64,000 nucleotides of DNA, from the NCBI RefSeq assembly GCF_003711515.1, contig NW_021167092.1, positions 301,073 through 365,072 on the forward strand, in the 5' to 3' direction. Position numbers and translations under genes: made by a program. The notes beneath the pieces were generated by a model. That model was not told where the DNA came from, did no database searches, and saw nothing but the letters and a program-made list of their open reading frames with translations. The DNA comes from Sodiomyces alkalinus F11 (lineage: Eukaryota; Ascomycota; Sordariomycetes; Glomerellales; Plectosphaerellaceae). This document shows positions 1-9,239 of this stretch, piece by piece (position 1 is the first letter of the stretch; the number at the start of each line of letters is the position of its first letter).

Positions 1-2690
1 CCGTAGTGTTAGAACCGCGGGTATATATACGGGGGAGATAAAGACGGATACGCAGAAAATAAGTAAAGGCTAAATAAGATATTTATTAATAGCCGCTATA
101 CGGCTATACTATAGCCGCGCTATACACTAACTACTTACTCCTCATCCTTATTATTTATATACTTATCGGAGCTAATTACTCCCCTATCTACTAAGTTAAC
201 CTTATTATTACTCTTACCCTTATCCTTAGTAGCGGAGGCGGTAATGTCTCCCGATAATAGAATAAGGAGGTTCTACGATACGTGTTAGTAATAGGGTTAA
301 TACGGGGGAGGCGCGGGGTAACCTATAAAGTAGGTAAGGATAGCCTTTAATATCTCGCTATTATAAGCGTATTTATAACGCTACGCGGGCGTAATAACTA
401 TACTAATACTATAAGCCTAGTATAGAGCGGCACGGTATACTTAAAAAGTATCCGTTTAACGGGTCGCGGCTTACTTATAATTACGGATATTCTATAATAG
501 AGTTAGTAGCGAGGACGTAATGTATATAGTATTATAGAGAATCAGGAATCCTATAAAAGGTATCGGCTTTTACGGGCGTTAGCGGCGGCTTTAATAAGGG
601 TATTAGCGGCGTTTTAGTATGAGGGGGGGATTCAACATGTGGATTAACGGAGTAAATGTGACGGCTTGTCAAAAGTTGTTTATGTATTGAGGCCGAAAAT
701 ACAGTTTATTCGAAATAAGGAAGGGAAAGAGGAAAGGAAAAGTCTACGCGGTGCGCAGGCGGCTAAGTACGTATAGGATCGGACGGGCCTCGCTAGAGAG
801 TCCATGCTTCTTAGTCCCGGCTACTGCCGGGGACTATTCTACGGGCTATAGCCCGTAATATACCCCCCCCCCCCCCCTACTAGAGGCGAGGTCGCGGTCG
901 TATCGTAGTCGTCCGGTTATGACCTTGTATTACCCTAGCCTCCCCGCGTATGACCTAAAAATAGCCTCCTTTATTCCATTCTATTAAAGGCTCCCTCGAA
1001 AAGAGGTAATCCGTAGCAGCCAAGGTCCTTTTAAGGCTAAAATAGTATGAAGGAGTTCTTATATAGCGGTGCTATCCCGAGCTCCTCGCCGGTATACGTG
1101 CTCGTTATAAACGATATACCTACCGTGTATATAACTAGGAGTTATTCCTTCCACCCTAATAACATAAGAAGGGTAGTAAAATAAACCTCCTACTATTCCT
1201 TGTTTTTTACTATTTTCTCCCTCTTCTATAGCTTCCGATTTCCTATTTTATTTGTTTTTCATTGTTTCCTTTTATATTATAAGTAGCCCCGAAATACCTC
1301 GTAGGTCCCCTAATAGTATAACTAATATCGCCAAGTAATAGCTTATCTCTTAAGCTATAAGTATCTTACTCACTATAAGTTAGTACTCCCCTCGTTTATA
1401 ATTCCGTGCCGTAGCTAACCGGCGGTAGATATCTAACTTCGCCTTACCTAATAAACGCCCTTATAAGGGTAATAATAATAACGATATAAGTTCGCGGCCC
1501 TTATTACTATAGGTTATAAGGTCGGCCGTAACTAACGATAAGTAGACTCTAACCCCTCCTCCTACTATGAAGCGCTATGCTCCTAAAAATCCTTTAGGAC
1601 CCTATCGCCTTACCCCGTATTCGTAGTATACTACCCGGTAGTGTAAATATGAGTATAGTATCGAGTATTACTGCTAGTCGGGCCCTAGCGCGGCTAGGGC
1701 TAACGCTAAGTATTATAAGTACTTATACTATACTTAAAAGTATTCGGAGGTAAGTGTACTAGTTATACGTATAATAGCTACGACTAACGGGTAATATAGC
1801 TCCCCCCTACCGCCCACGACGCCGCTAACGCCCTATAGAATACCGCTCGTGCTATAAATAAGGACCCTAATAACGAAGATATAAGTTTATACCTGCCCTT
1901 TGCTTAGTAGCCTTTATACTAATTCTTCTATATAGAATCGCCGCTAGTTCTAGGATACCTACGGCCGTGTCTAAGTCGCTCTTAGTTAGCCTAAATCGGG
2001 TAAAAATATCGCTACTCCCTTATAGCCGCCCGCCCCGCCTATCGCCCTTACTCCCGCCGCCGCCCTTACTCCGGTCGCCCCCGCCACTACTACCACTTAG
2101 CTATCCGCTACCCCGCCGTTTACCGCCCCGCTACCCGCCGCCCCGCCCGTTACTACTAAGTTTTAAGTAAGCGTAGTATAAGCTCTTAATAATATCGCTA
2201 CCTTTATATATAGTATAGACTAAACGCTTAAGGATATATCGTAGAAACCAGAGAACACTAATAATACTCTTTCCGCTATATAGTTAGAGGTCCGTAGCGT
2301 CTTTAATAGTGCTAAGCGCGTGTATAAGTATTGAGTCGAGTTACGCCCTATTCTTACTCGTAGTACGCCGGAGGTAGCCCTTAAGGTCGCGCTTACCTTA
2401 GCTCCTCCCTAGGAGGTTATTACTCCTTTTATCGTTAATAGTAAGGAGGGTATAGCCACCTTAGCGGCTTATTTTAAGCCGGTAAAGAAGTCGTAGGTAG
2501 GTATTACTAAGGGCGGTATAGTCTTATAAGAGGAGGAGTTAAAGGAGGGGCAGATTATAGAGTAATAAGTCCTTTTTTTACTTAATTCTCTCCTACTTAT
2601 AAATTAAATAGCGCGGGGGTATAACCCTAATATAATCTTATTTTCGGTCTTTATTCTCCTCGCTACCGTATCGGTCTTTTTTCGTATCCG
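1..2690. other. RIP-degraded repeat block, unclassified
   Basis: No catalytic transposon domain was recognised here. The block has the TA-rich, CA-poor composition of the other mutated elements. A G-rich run (about 617-630) followed by TTCAACA and then TGTGG at about 639 resembles a polypurine tract next to an LTR start on the plus strand, but no second LTR copy was found. At 1560-1740 the plus strand has a Cys/Tyr-rich stretch that could be a decayed gag-type zinc finger. A Pro-rich open stretch at 1967-2170 is a by-product of C-rich sequence. The best guess is the remains of an LTR element inserted in or next to the 3' end of the chromovirus at 2700-4530. This is inference. Confidence 0.4.
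841..877. repeat. Short hairpin followed by a poly-C tract
   Basis: A perfect inverted repeat (ACGGGCTATAGCCCGT, 841-856) is followed by 15 consecutive C at 863-877. The function is unknown. The C run is a likely site of length variation and sequencing error. Confidence 0.7.
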
Positions 2691-2699
2691 TGTCTCCTT

Positions 2700-4530
2700 T
2701 ATATACTATTATAAAGGCCCGTTACTCGACTATACTAGGCCGTGTTTCTTCTCGAATTCGTTAAGTACTTATATCTCCCGTAGGCTTTTAAGCGGTTCCT
2801 ATATTAATTCTACGTAGCCCTCCTATTATACTAATACCTCGCGGACCTTACTATAACCTCGCCTTCAGATATAGACGTAAAGGATTTCCTCTACTATCTA
2901 TTCCTTTTCCCCGTCTAGCCCTTCACGGATAGGTAGCGGCTAAGGGTCTACTATTGCTTACCCTAGTAAGGGGTTATAGTCGGCTTATTATAGGAGATCC
3001 ACGTAAAAACGGTTATAGACCTATAAGGGGATATTTAGTTCTACGATATAGGAGTTAATAACCTTCGTAACTTTATATTTATAGTAGAGCTAGGTAAGTT
3101 TTTTCGAGGGCCGTAGTAAGGAGTAGTTACTAATATCTAGCTATATAAGGATATCCTTTTTAAACCTCTGAGTAGGGTAATAATAACGGTTTACTAACTC
3201 CTCCTAGCGTAATTATATAATAGCTATCGCGGCTTAGATAAACTAAATAGCTTCTTTAAGGCGATTTAATAGGTTATACGCGGAAGCCTTACGCTTATCG
3301 GTTAGCGTAGTCTTATTAACTTAGAGAGGATTCGTGTAATACCTGTATTATAGAAAGAACGGGCTTATTTAGATTATCGAGTTTACCCGGTTATTTAAGG
3401 CTAGCTACGCTACCGGTAATAGCGTATTCTAATCGACTTAGGCGTAATAGGTATACGCTTATAAGTAAGCTTTAATTTCCTAGTTAATGTATTTAGGACC
3501 TCCGTCCGTCTAAGGGTAATATACGGTACTTAGTCACTATTTAATACCCGCGAGTTTATAAAAGTATCGCTAAAAGCGGCTAGTCTAATTTAACCCCCTA
3601 TTGCTAATAATAGACTTCGGTATTCCGTAAAACCTATAATTGTATAGTAAGAACCGTTTAGTATAGGCTTTAGTATCTATAGTATCTATCGCTTTTAGTA
3701 TTACCGATTTTAAGAGTTAGTCGGTAATTACCTATAAGTATCTATACTTACCCTTCTAAGTAGGTAGTAGGTCCGTTATAAAGTCTATCGCGATATCGTA
3801 GAAGATTTACTCTAGTATAGGGAATAAGCGTAGTAATCCTCTTTTCGTACCCCTTTATACATAGCTAGCTTAGTATATATTATAATTCCGCACGAATCTT
3901 CTAGTATCTTAATTTATACCGGGCTAGAAGAATTAACAGGCGATTAGGGCAATAGTATTATCCCTGCCTAGGTATCTACCGAGTACTAAGTCGTGGATCG
4001 CTTATATAAGATAGCTTTATAATAGGTAATTAACCCTGTTTTCGCTATCCCTTAATACCTATAGGCGGTCGTAAAATATTAGTTATCCATAGTCGATTCT
4101 ATACTTAGCGATCTATATTTTAAGCTCTAGCTTAGGGGGAAAACTCCGTTCTCCCGCTACTATTATAGTAAGGGCACCTTAATAACGATTTTATTATATC
4201 TTCGAGCCTATGACTATAAGGCGTATGTAATAACTAAGGACGCTTAAGGGAATAGTTATACTAAAATAAGTTAAAGGAAGCCCGGATAGAATATTTAGAG
4301 GACCTAGAGGATAAATTTAAGGGCGGCTATAGCGAAGAGATTATATCGCTATTATATCTGCCGGTTATAAATAGCTTTTATCGCCTAACTAACGTTTAGG
4401 GCGATTAAGGGGTATATCGAATAGACTATAGTTTTTACGGTTATATAACGGGCCGGATTACCGAGATTATAATCCGGGTAGATACCTATAGAATCTTTAC
4501 TACTAATATCATAGTAGTAGGAATTCTCTA
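2700..4530 (-). mobile_element. Gypsy chromovirus fragment (3' part of pol)
   Basis: This is the 3' half of a Ty3/Gypsy chromovirus read on the minus strand. From right to left come traces of the integrase zinc-binding region, the integrase core with an I-D-F-I-T-D motif (first Asp at 3783-3785), the integrase tail ending in a conserved F-x-V-D-L-L stretch (about 2960-3010), and a chromodomain (about 2745-2900) whose W-E-G-Y and E-P-L residues are still readable. In known chromoviruses this domain guides integration towards heterochromatin. Gag, protease and RT are absent, and the right side stops near the MITE at 4536. No LTR was identified. Stops are mostly TAG/TAA, as expected from RIP of CAG, CAA and TGG. 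Confidence 0.75.
2745..4480 (-). pseudogene. Decayed Gypsy integrase with chromodomain
   Basis: Degraded pol coding region of the fragment above. The integrase core (D-F-I-T-D), integrase tail and chromodomain follow one another in the normal chromovirus order. Conserved Trp codons in the chromodomain (before E-G-Y and before E-P-L) are now TAG or ATA, which fits C-to-T changes in CpA on the opposite strand. The frame is broken repeatedly, so no product is expected. Family assignment is confident; exact ends are not. Confidence 0.7.
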
Positions 4531-4535
4531 ATACC

Positions 4536-4655
4536 CGTGCCACGCCCTATTTATTTTGGTTTGTTTAGCACTTACTAGCTATAAGCTGGTCCTGGACAGT
4601 TATACGGCCAGGGTAATTATATCGCCACTTACCTCTCTACCCGCTAAATCTAAAG
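4536..4655 (+). repeat. MITE left inverted repeat (RIP-mutated arm)
   Basis: Left arm of the MITE. Relative to the other arm it shows CA-to-TA and CG-to-TG/TA type changes, for example CCCTATTT opposite CCCCACTT and GCACTTAC opposite GCACTCAC. Confidence 0.85.
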
Positions 4656-4728
4656 CGATTTAGCTAACATTTTCTACGTAGCTACTTTATTAGTATCTCA
4701 CTTAATAGTAAAAATATAGTAGTTATTA

Positions 4729-4848
4729 CTTGAGATTTGGCGGGTAGAGAAGCAAGTGGCAATATAACTGTCCTGGCCGTATAACTGTCCAGCACCAGCT
4801 TATAGCTCGTGAGTGCTAAACGAACCAAAATAAGTGGGGCGTGGCACG
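4729..4848 (-). repeat. MITE right inverted repeat (near-unmutated arm)
   Basis: Right arm of the MITE, closer to the intact gene. It keeps most CA dinucleotides that are TA in the left arm and probably approximates the ancestral arm. Confidence 0.85.
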
Positions 4849-4860
4849 CGTAGTCCGTAC

Positions 4861-5075
4861 ACAGTTATAATTATATATAATTACCTTTATTAAATTTTTA
4901 ACCTATTTTATAACGATTTTAACTACGCTGTATTAGACAGAATCCGCACTAAATATATTACCGTGGTAGCGGTTCCCTGGCGGTCCTACAGAGTTATAAT
5001 TATATATAATTACATTGATCAATTTTGACCCTATTTTGACCGTTCTGGTTACGCTGCATCTGACACCCTCAAGTC
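4861..5075 (+). repeat. Direct duplication with a 16 bp palindrome, one copy mutated
   Basis: Two diverged copies of about 85 bp (about 4861-4950 and 4991-5075). Both contain the perfect palindrome TAATTATATATAATTA within GTTATAATTATATATAATTAC. The first copy reads AACCTATTTTATAACGATTT where the second reads GACCCTATTTTGACCGTTCT, so the first has the RIP-type changes and the second keeps TG and CA. The transition from mutated to clean DNA falls between the copies. Confidence 0.75.
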
Positions 5076-5397
5076 TAGAAGAATGGAACATGGATAATTC
5101 CGCGGTACCTTGACCCGATTATTCTGACATTAAGCTAAAAGGTGGAGAGAGAACTGCAACTGCTCTTCGCTCCCACCATATTCGAGACCTTTCGTCTTGC
5201 ACGTACTATATAGAATCATATGTCCTTCTGGATGTTGATCTTTATTACGACATTGAGGGTATTGTATCTCCGAGATTCGGGTATAAGCGGCCCGACTCAA
5301 CGCTTCCAGTCGCAGCTACAAGCTAAATGCGCCATAGAAGACGCGCCAGACATACGTGGGCACCTCAGCCTGTCTACTCATCTACTCAGATGCGTGA
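4960..5397. other. Clean intergenic DNA 3' of the PWI gene
   Basis: This stretch lacks the RIP signature: CA and TG occur at ordinary frequency. It follows the stop codon of the minus-strand gene and presumably holds its 3' UTR and polyadenylation site, though no signal stands out. A short plus-strand open stretch (5220-5462) overlaps the gene end and shows no family features, so it is not called. Confidence 0.5.
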
Positions 5398-6550
5398 TCA
5401 ACTTCGAGAGCGGGAACGCCTCGCTCGTTTCGAAGCAGGCGGGTAGCTATCAGGAGACATAGACCGTGACCCATGTGGACTATCTCGTATTGAATTATCC
5501 ACTCGTCCTCCTCGAGTCCGTGGGCGAGACCGTCGTTGTGATTCCTTCTCTTCTGATAGTGATGAGCTCGCGGGTGACTCACGCGTCATGCTGGGACATC
5601 GACGGTGTCGAGCTTCCGGCGTCGGGCTGCAGCTAGCAGCGTGAGATAAGCCGCATGGAGAACGTGATCTAGTCGCGTTCTCTCGTTGCGTTGCGTTTGT
5701 GTTTCGTTGCCCGCGGCGACGGTTGTCCGGTTTATAACTGTCAAAGTATGGTGCATCCCGATAACCATCTCTGTCCCTTCGCTCACGGTGACGCACCGGT
5801 GACATCGATCGGCGGCCATGCCGAATGGGGCTGGGCCTGTTGTAGGAGTCGGAGTTGTTATGATCTCTATATCGGCCACGCCAAGTATCACGGGCACGAG
5901 CTCCAGTCTGTTCATGACGATCTCTCGCATTGCCCCTTCCAATCGTGGTTCGGTCGGCTGCTTGTCGTCGTTTACGAGCTTCTTCGGCTAGTCGATCAGC
6001 TTCAATCTGGATTCGGTAAAATGTCAGCACTTTGTCCTCTCGGCGCTCCATAAGAGCTCACACCTTTTCTTGAATCAATTCTTGCTTCTTCGCCTCTAAA
6101 AGCTCCTTTGGGACGCCTTGCGGGCTACTCTGGGCGCTTAAAAGCATGTTCCACAGCTCTTTGCAGAAGGAGGGGGTCTGCTTGTTGAGAAATCCAGTAA
6201 GCTGGATTTGAAGAGATTTGATGTCAGGCTACCGTGGTGAATTAGCCCCGGGTACGTGTTGTAGAATACAGATGGTGCACATACAAAACGCGATCCCTCG
6301 ATTAGGTTAAGGCAGAGCTCAATGACAACATCGTCGTCATCACCAAGAACATCGGATATTTTGTTCGCAATCCACCTATCATGAAACGCATGTCAGAACA
6401 TGATATAGCCAAGGCGCGCACAAAAAGAAACGATGCCATGGCTAACTTCTTCATGACATGCAGGTTCACTTGCTGCATGTCCACCTTTTGACTGAATTCG
6501 GGGGGAAATTTAGTAGACTTCAGCAGTCTCGCATCAACGTCGGTCGCCAT
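5398..6550 (-). CDS. PWI-domain, Arg/Ser-rich splicing factor (SRm160/SRRM1-like)
   Basis: Likely nuclear pre-mRNA splicing coactivator. PWI domains bind nucleic acid, and SRm160-type proteins link splicing with 3'-end processing. Four exons on the minus strand: 6550-6447, 6375-6285, 6228-6064, 6006-5398, giving 322 aa. The introns are 71, 56 and 57 nt, have GT-AG ends, contain CTGAC or CTAAT branch sites, and keep frame. The start M-A-T-D-V precedes K-F-P-P-E-F and K-V-D-M, the usual opening of the family. The PWI fold spans about residues 14-112 (V-L-G-D-D-D-D-V-V-I-E, then L-T-G-F-L and E-L-W). The signature tripeptide is K-W-I (35-37), not P-W-I. Residues ~112-138 form a charged helix (E-A-K-K-Q-E to E-E-A-R-K-R-R-Q), followed by a low-complexity Arg/Ser tail ending R-S-R-S-R-S. 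An in-frame TGA at the third donor (GTGTGAG) is intronic. The gene shows no RIP. Splicing is predicted from sequence only. Confidence 0.88.
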
Positions 6551-6801
6551 TCTCGACAGGAAATCCTTTCAGGAACCAAGGCAGTATTGACTAAGTGGTA
6601 AGTCGGCTCCAATTGATGATGCAAGGCTCTGGATCTCTGGATAAATTTCGACCGGAAACGGTGATTTGTTCCAAGACGTTACCAAAGCAGCAAAGTTACA
6701 TTGATGGTAATGATTGAACGAATATCAATGGCGTACAGAGGAATGGCCATGTGACTGGGCATAAGTAGAGCGAGTCAAAGTAAGTCCTTAACTCGGCTTT
6801 C
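6551..6801 (-). promoter_or_regulatory. Short upstream region of the PWI gene, cut off by a Copia LTR
   Basis: Only 251 bp of clean DNA lie between the PWI start codon and the Copia-1 LTR at 6802. It must contain the 5' UTR and at least the core promoter, but no TATA box or other element could be assigned. Anything further upstream was displaced by the transposon or lies inside it. Confidence 0.45.
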
Positions 6802-7035
6802 TGTCGCACGTTAAATAGCACTTATATAGTAATCCTCATAGAGCAGAAATCTTGTTTGTGTGTATTATATTAAGTTATATCTTTGTAAGTCTCTTATACC
6901 CTTAATTTACGTAGTGTAGACTCTTATTATAGGTACTATGTTATTTAGATCCTATCCGGTCTTTCCCGATATCTACCCTTATTATATCCTAATCTCTAAG
7001 GTCCGAAGCCCTTAGTTAAGGTAGGTCCTTCTAGC
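6802..7035 (-). repeat. Copia-1 LTR (copy a, internally deleted)
   Basis: Starts TGTCGCACGTTAAA and matches the other LTRs of this family at 11384, 36909, 53232 and 60162. About 60 bp seem lost between CCGAAGCCCTTAGTTA and the following internal sequence, perhaps by recombination between short CTTAGTTA repeats. Confidence 0.75.
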
Positions 7036-7139
7036 TTAACTAGCTAATTAGAGGCTTCGGTTTAAACTAAAAGCTCTTAACGTTGTCTATTATAACAATA
7101 ATAGTCTTTTAAAAGTAGGAAAACGCTCTCGTAAAAGGG

Positions 7140-8680
7140 GTCTAAATCCGCTATTTTTAACCGTTTAATTTAATTTGATTCTTTATAGTTAGTTCCTCGC
7201 TCCTAATTAGCGTAATCGGCTTAATCGGATCTATATCTATCGGACCTGCCACGCGCTTAGGGGCCGTTATTATTCCTAAGGCTTTCGCGCACCTAATATT
7301 CTCGTATAATCGTTTTAACCACCTAATACAATCCTTTTAATCCGTTAAATTAAGCTATTATTATAGTCGTTTAATCCCCGCCTCCGGTAACGCCTTCGTT
7401 AATCCGTCTACCATTATATCCTTTATATTAACGTATATAACCTGAAAGAGTCCTTACTATACTAACTAGCGCGGCTATTGGTTATATATATTAACATAGC
7501 GTAGTCTTATTTACAGGTCTTATATCTTCTTATTTCATAAGGTTAATAGTCTGCTAATTATTATAATATGGCTATCGTTATTATTAATATAACCGAAGCT
7601 TTAAATCTCTTAATATCCGATCAACAAATAATATCACCATAGCCGCCTTTATAAGAGGAAGTAGTTCTAACTCTATTAACCGTATTATAACTATCGGTTA
7701 GTTACCCGCTTTCTAGTTAATAGTTCCTCCGAAAAGCTTTATCGTGTATCTTTATAAACTCTTACGATCTAGATTATCCCCGAAAGACGCGTCGCTCGCG
7801 GTTATGAAGAGTTTATCCTTACTAAAATCTATGTAGTAGTGCCTTCTATAGTATTAAAATAGCAGTACTTATTAGGGCCTCTTAAAGTGGTTAGAGGAAG
7901 GGTTAATATTATATTAGGAAAGTTTCGAGTAGGCGAACACGATATCGAGTCTTATTATAATAGTGGTATATAGAATCGAACCGATTATACTCTAATACTG
8001 GCAGATCTTATCGCCTCTAGATAACTTATAACTTTGCTTAAGAGTAGCCTTAAGGTTATCGGCGTTAGTCTTATAATCTCCATAGGAGATAAGTCCGATA
8101 TCGTTAACGTAGAAGAATAGAATTAAACCGTCACAGATTATAATATAAAGATTATCAAGGATAGCTATGAATACTATCTTCTATAGCGTACCGCTAAATT
8201 CCTCTTTCTATAATAGTAGCGATACTCTTAGGCCGAAAAGGGCTTTCTATAATAGTAGGACCTTCTCTAGAACGTCGTAGCCTTACGGTATCTTTATAAA
8301 TACTTCCTCGTTAAGGCTCGCGTTAAGGAACGTGTTAACCGCATCGAATTATAATATCTCTAGGTTAAATCGGGCGGCGATTACTATTAGTCTACGGAAA
8401 GACCGCGAGGCTTATATAGCGGCGTAGTTATCTTTAGCTTTTACTGTTTTTATTAATGCCCTTATACTATAAGGCGTGTCTTATACTTAGTAAAGGTCCT
8501 TTCCTTATTAAACTTATAGATATATATCTATTTATAGGCAAGGGTGTATTACTTATTAGCCTAATTACTACTTACCTTCTTTTAGTGGCCTATCTTTTGG
8601 TACCTCTTAAGGTGCTTCTCCTCGACTTGGGATTACTGTTTCTGTAACGGGTAGAAGCGTATATCGTAGTAGTAATTTAG
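7140..8680 (-). pseudogene. Decayed Copia reverse transcriptase and RNase H
   Basis: Minus-strand remains of Copia pol. The RNase H end is recognisable near 7380-7450 from the sequence V-D-G-L-T-K-A-L-P (the family's A-D-x-L-T-K-x-L). The RT active-site motif reads F-F-Y-V-N-D-I (Asn codon at 8103-8105) where the family has Y-V-D-D. The change GTT-GAC to GTT-AAC is a TpG-to-TpA transition, so RIP has removed a catalytic aspartate. Numerous TAG/TAA stops. Confidence 0.75.
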
Positions 8681-9056
8681 CGGAGATAGGAGATCATCAC
8701 GGGTTAGATAGGGTAGTGGCTAGGAGGTACTAGAGGAAGAGGGATCTATAGCACTAATATTGTGGCCGTTATTAATAGCTTACTTCCTTATACGTATAGA
8801 GTTATAAGTCCTTCTAGTGTTAAAGAACGTCTTATAGATATATTTATTCTATACCTTCTTACTTATATAGAGGCGTATAATAGATAGACACACGAATTAT
8901 AGTTATATATCCAATAAGCACCCCCTAGAGATATCCACGGCTATCCGTTATTGGTTATTGCTTTTTCTATACGCCGAACCACGGCTAACGCTATAAAGAA
9001 CGCGCCTAGGGTTTGACGGGGATATTAGAGGTATTGTCAACGGCTTAAACCTTATA

Positions 9057-9192
9057 GTGGTAAGCCGTAAAGTCTCGCGCGTAGTAATAGCGGTAGCTTT
9101 TTATATAGTAATAGCGGTAGGCTTTTATATAGTAATAGCGGTAGCCTTTTATATAGTAATAGCGGTAGCGTTATCTATAGTAATAGTAATAT
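9057..9192 (-). repeat. Copia-1 linker: tandem (TAGTAATAGCGGTAGCC)n
   Basis: Imperfect tandem repeats of about 30 bp built on AGTAATAGCGGTAGCC. Read on the minus strand they encode Ala-Thr-Ala-Ile-Thr-type peptides. The same tract lies between integrase and RT in the copies at 12378-12590 and 56629-56935, so it is a variable spacer of the polyprotein. The plus-strand open stretch here is a by-product. Confidence 0.75.
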
Positions 9193-9239
9193 TAAAGTCT
9201 GTGTGTATGTGTGTGTGGCTGTTTAACGCCTTGGCATAA

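Larger units (their letters stand above)
4536..4848. mobile_element. MITE with ~120 bp terminal inverted repeats
   Basis: A 313 bp element whose left arm (4536-4655) is the reverse complement of its right arm (4729-4848), beginning CGTGCCACGCCC. It has no coding capacity, as expected for a miniature inverted-repeat element moved by a transposase encoded elsewhere. The internal motif ACAGTTATACGGCCAG is present in both arms. Most differences between arms are T or A on the left where the right has C or G, so the left arm carries RIP-type changes and the right arm few. No clear target-site duplication was found, so the exact ends may be off by a few bases. Confidence 0.85.
6802..9205 (-). mobile_element. 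Copia-1 copy a, truncated
   Basis: 3' part of a minus-strand Ty1/Copia element. Its LTR begins TGTCGCACG at 6802, directly against the clean gene island, and is shorter than other copies because of an internal deletion near 7025. To the right come the RNase H end, reverse transcriptase and the low-complexity linker. Homology to the other Copia-1 copies stops near 9205 in TTAAAGTCT, followed by a GT-rich run (9197-9224) and LINE-III sequence. Integrase, gag and the second LTR are missing, and no target-site duplication was found. Confidence 0.8.

Noticed and set aside
1967..2170. Pro/Leu-rich 67-codon ORF
   Set aside because: Low-complexity product of CCG-rich sequence in a RIP-degraded repeat, with no domain and no flanking gene signals.
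4861..5075. Second MITE based on the TAATTATATATAATTA palindrome
   Set aside because: The copies are direct repeats and lack terminal inverted repeats or duplicated targets; a local tandem duplication fits better.
5398..6051. A stand-alone 217-codon Arg-rich gene starting at 6051
   Set aside because: Its first 15 codons are intron 3 of the PWI gene. Joining 6006 to 6064 extends the protein upstream through a complete PWI domain, which explains the sequence better.
5586..6053. Two ORFs of 118-120 codons on both strands over PWI exon 4
   Set aside because: They are other-frame shadows of the Arg/Ser-rich exon, whose low-complexity codons leave alternative frames open.
6302..6550. A separate 82-codon gene at the 5' end of the PWI locus
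   Set aside because: It reads through intron 1 (6446-6376). The first 34 codons are PWI exon 1 and the rest is out of frame.
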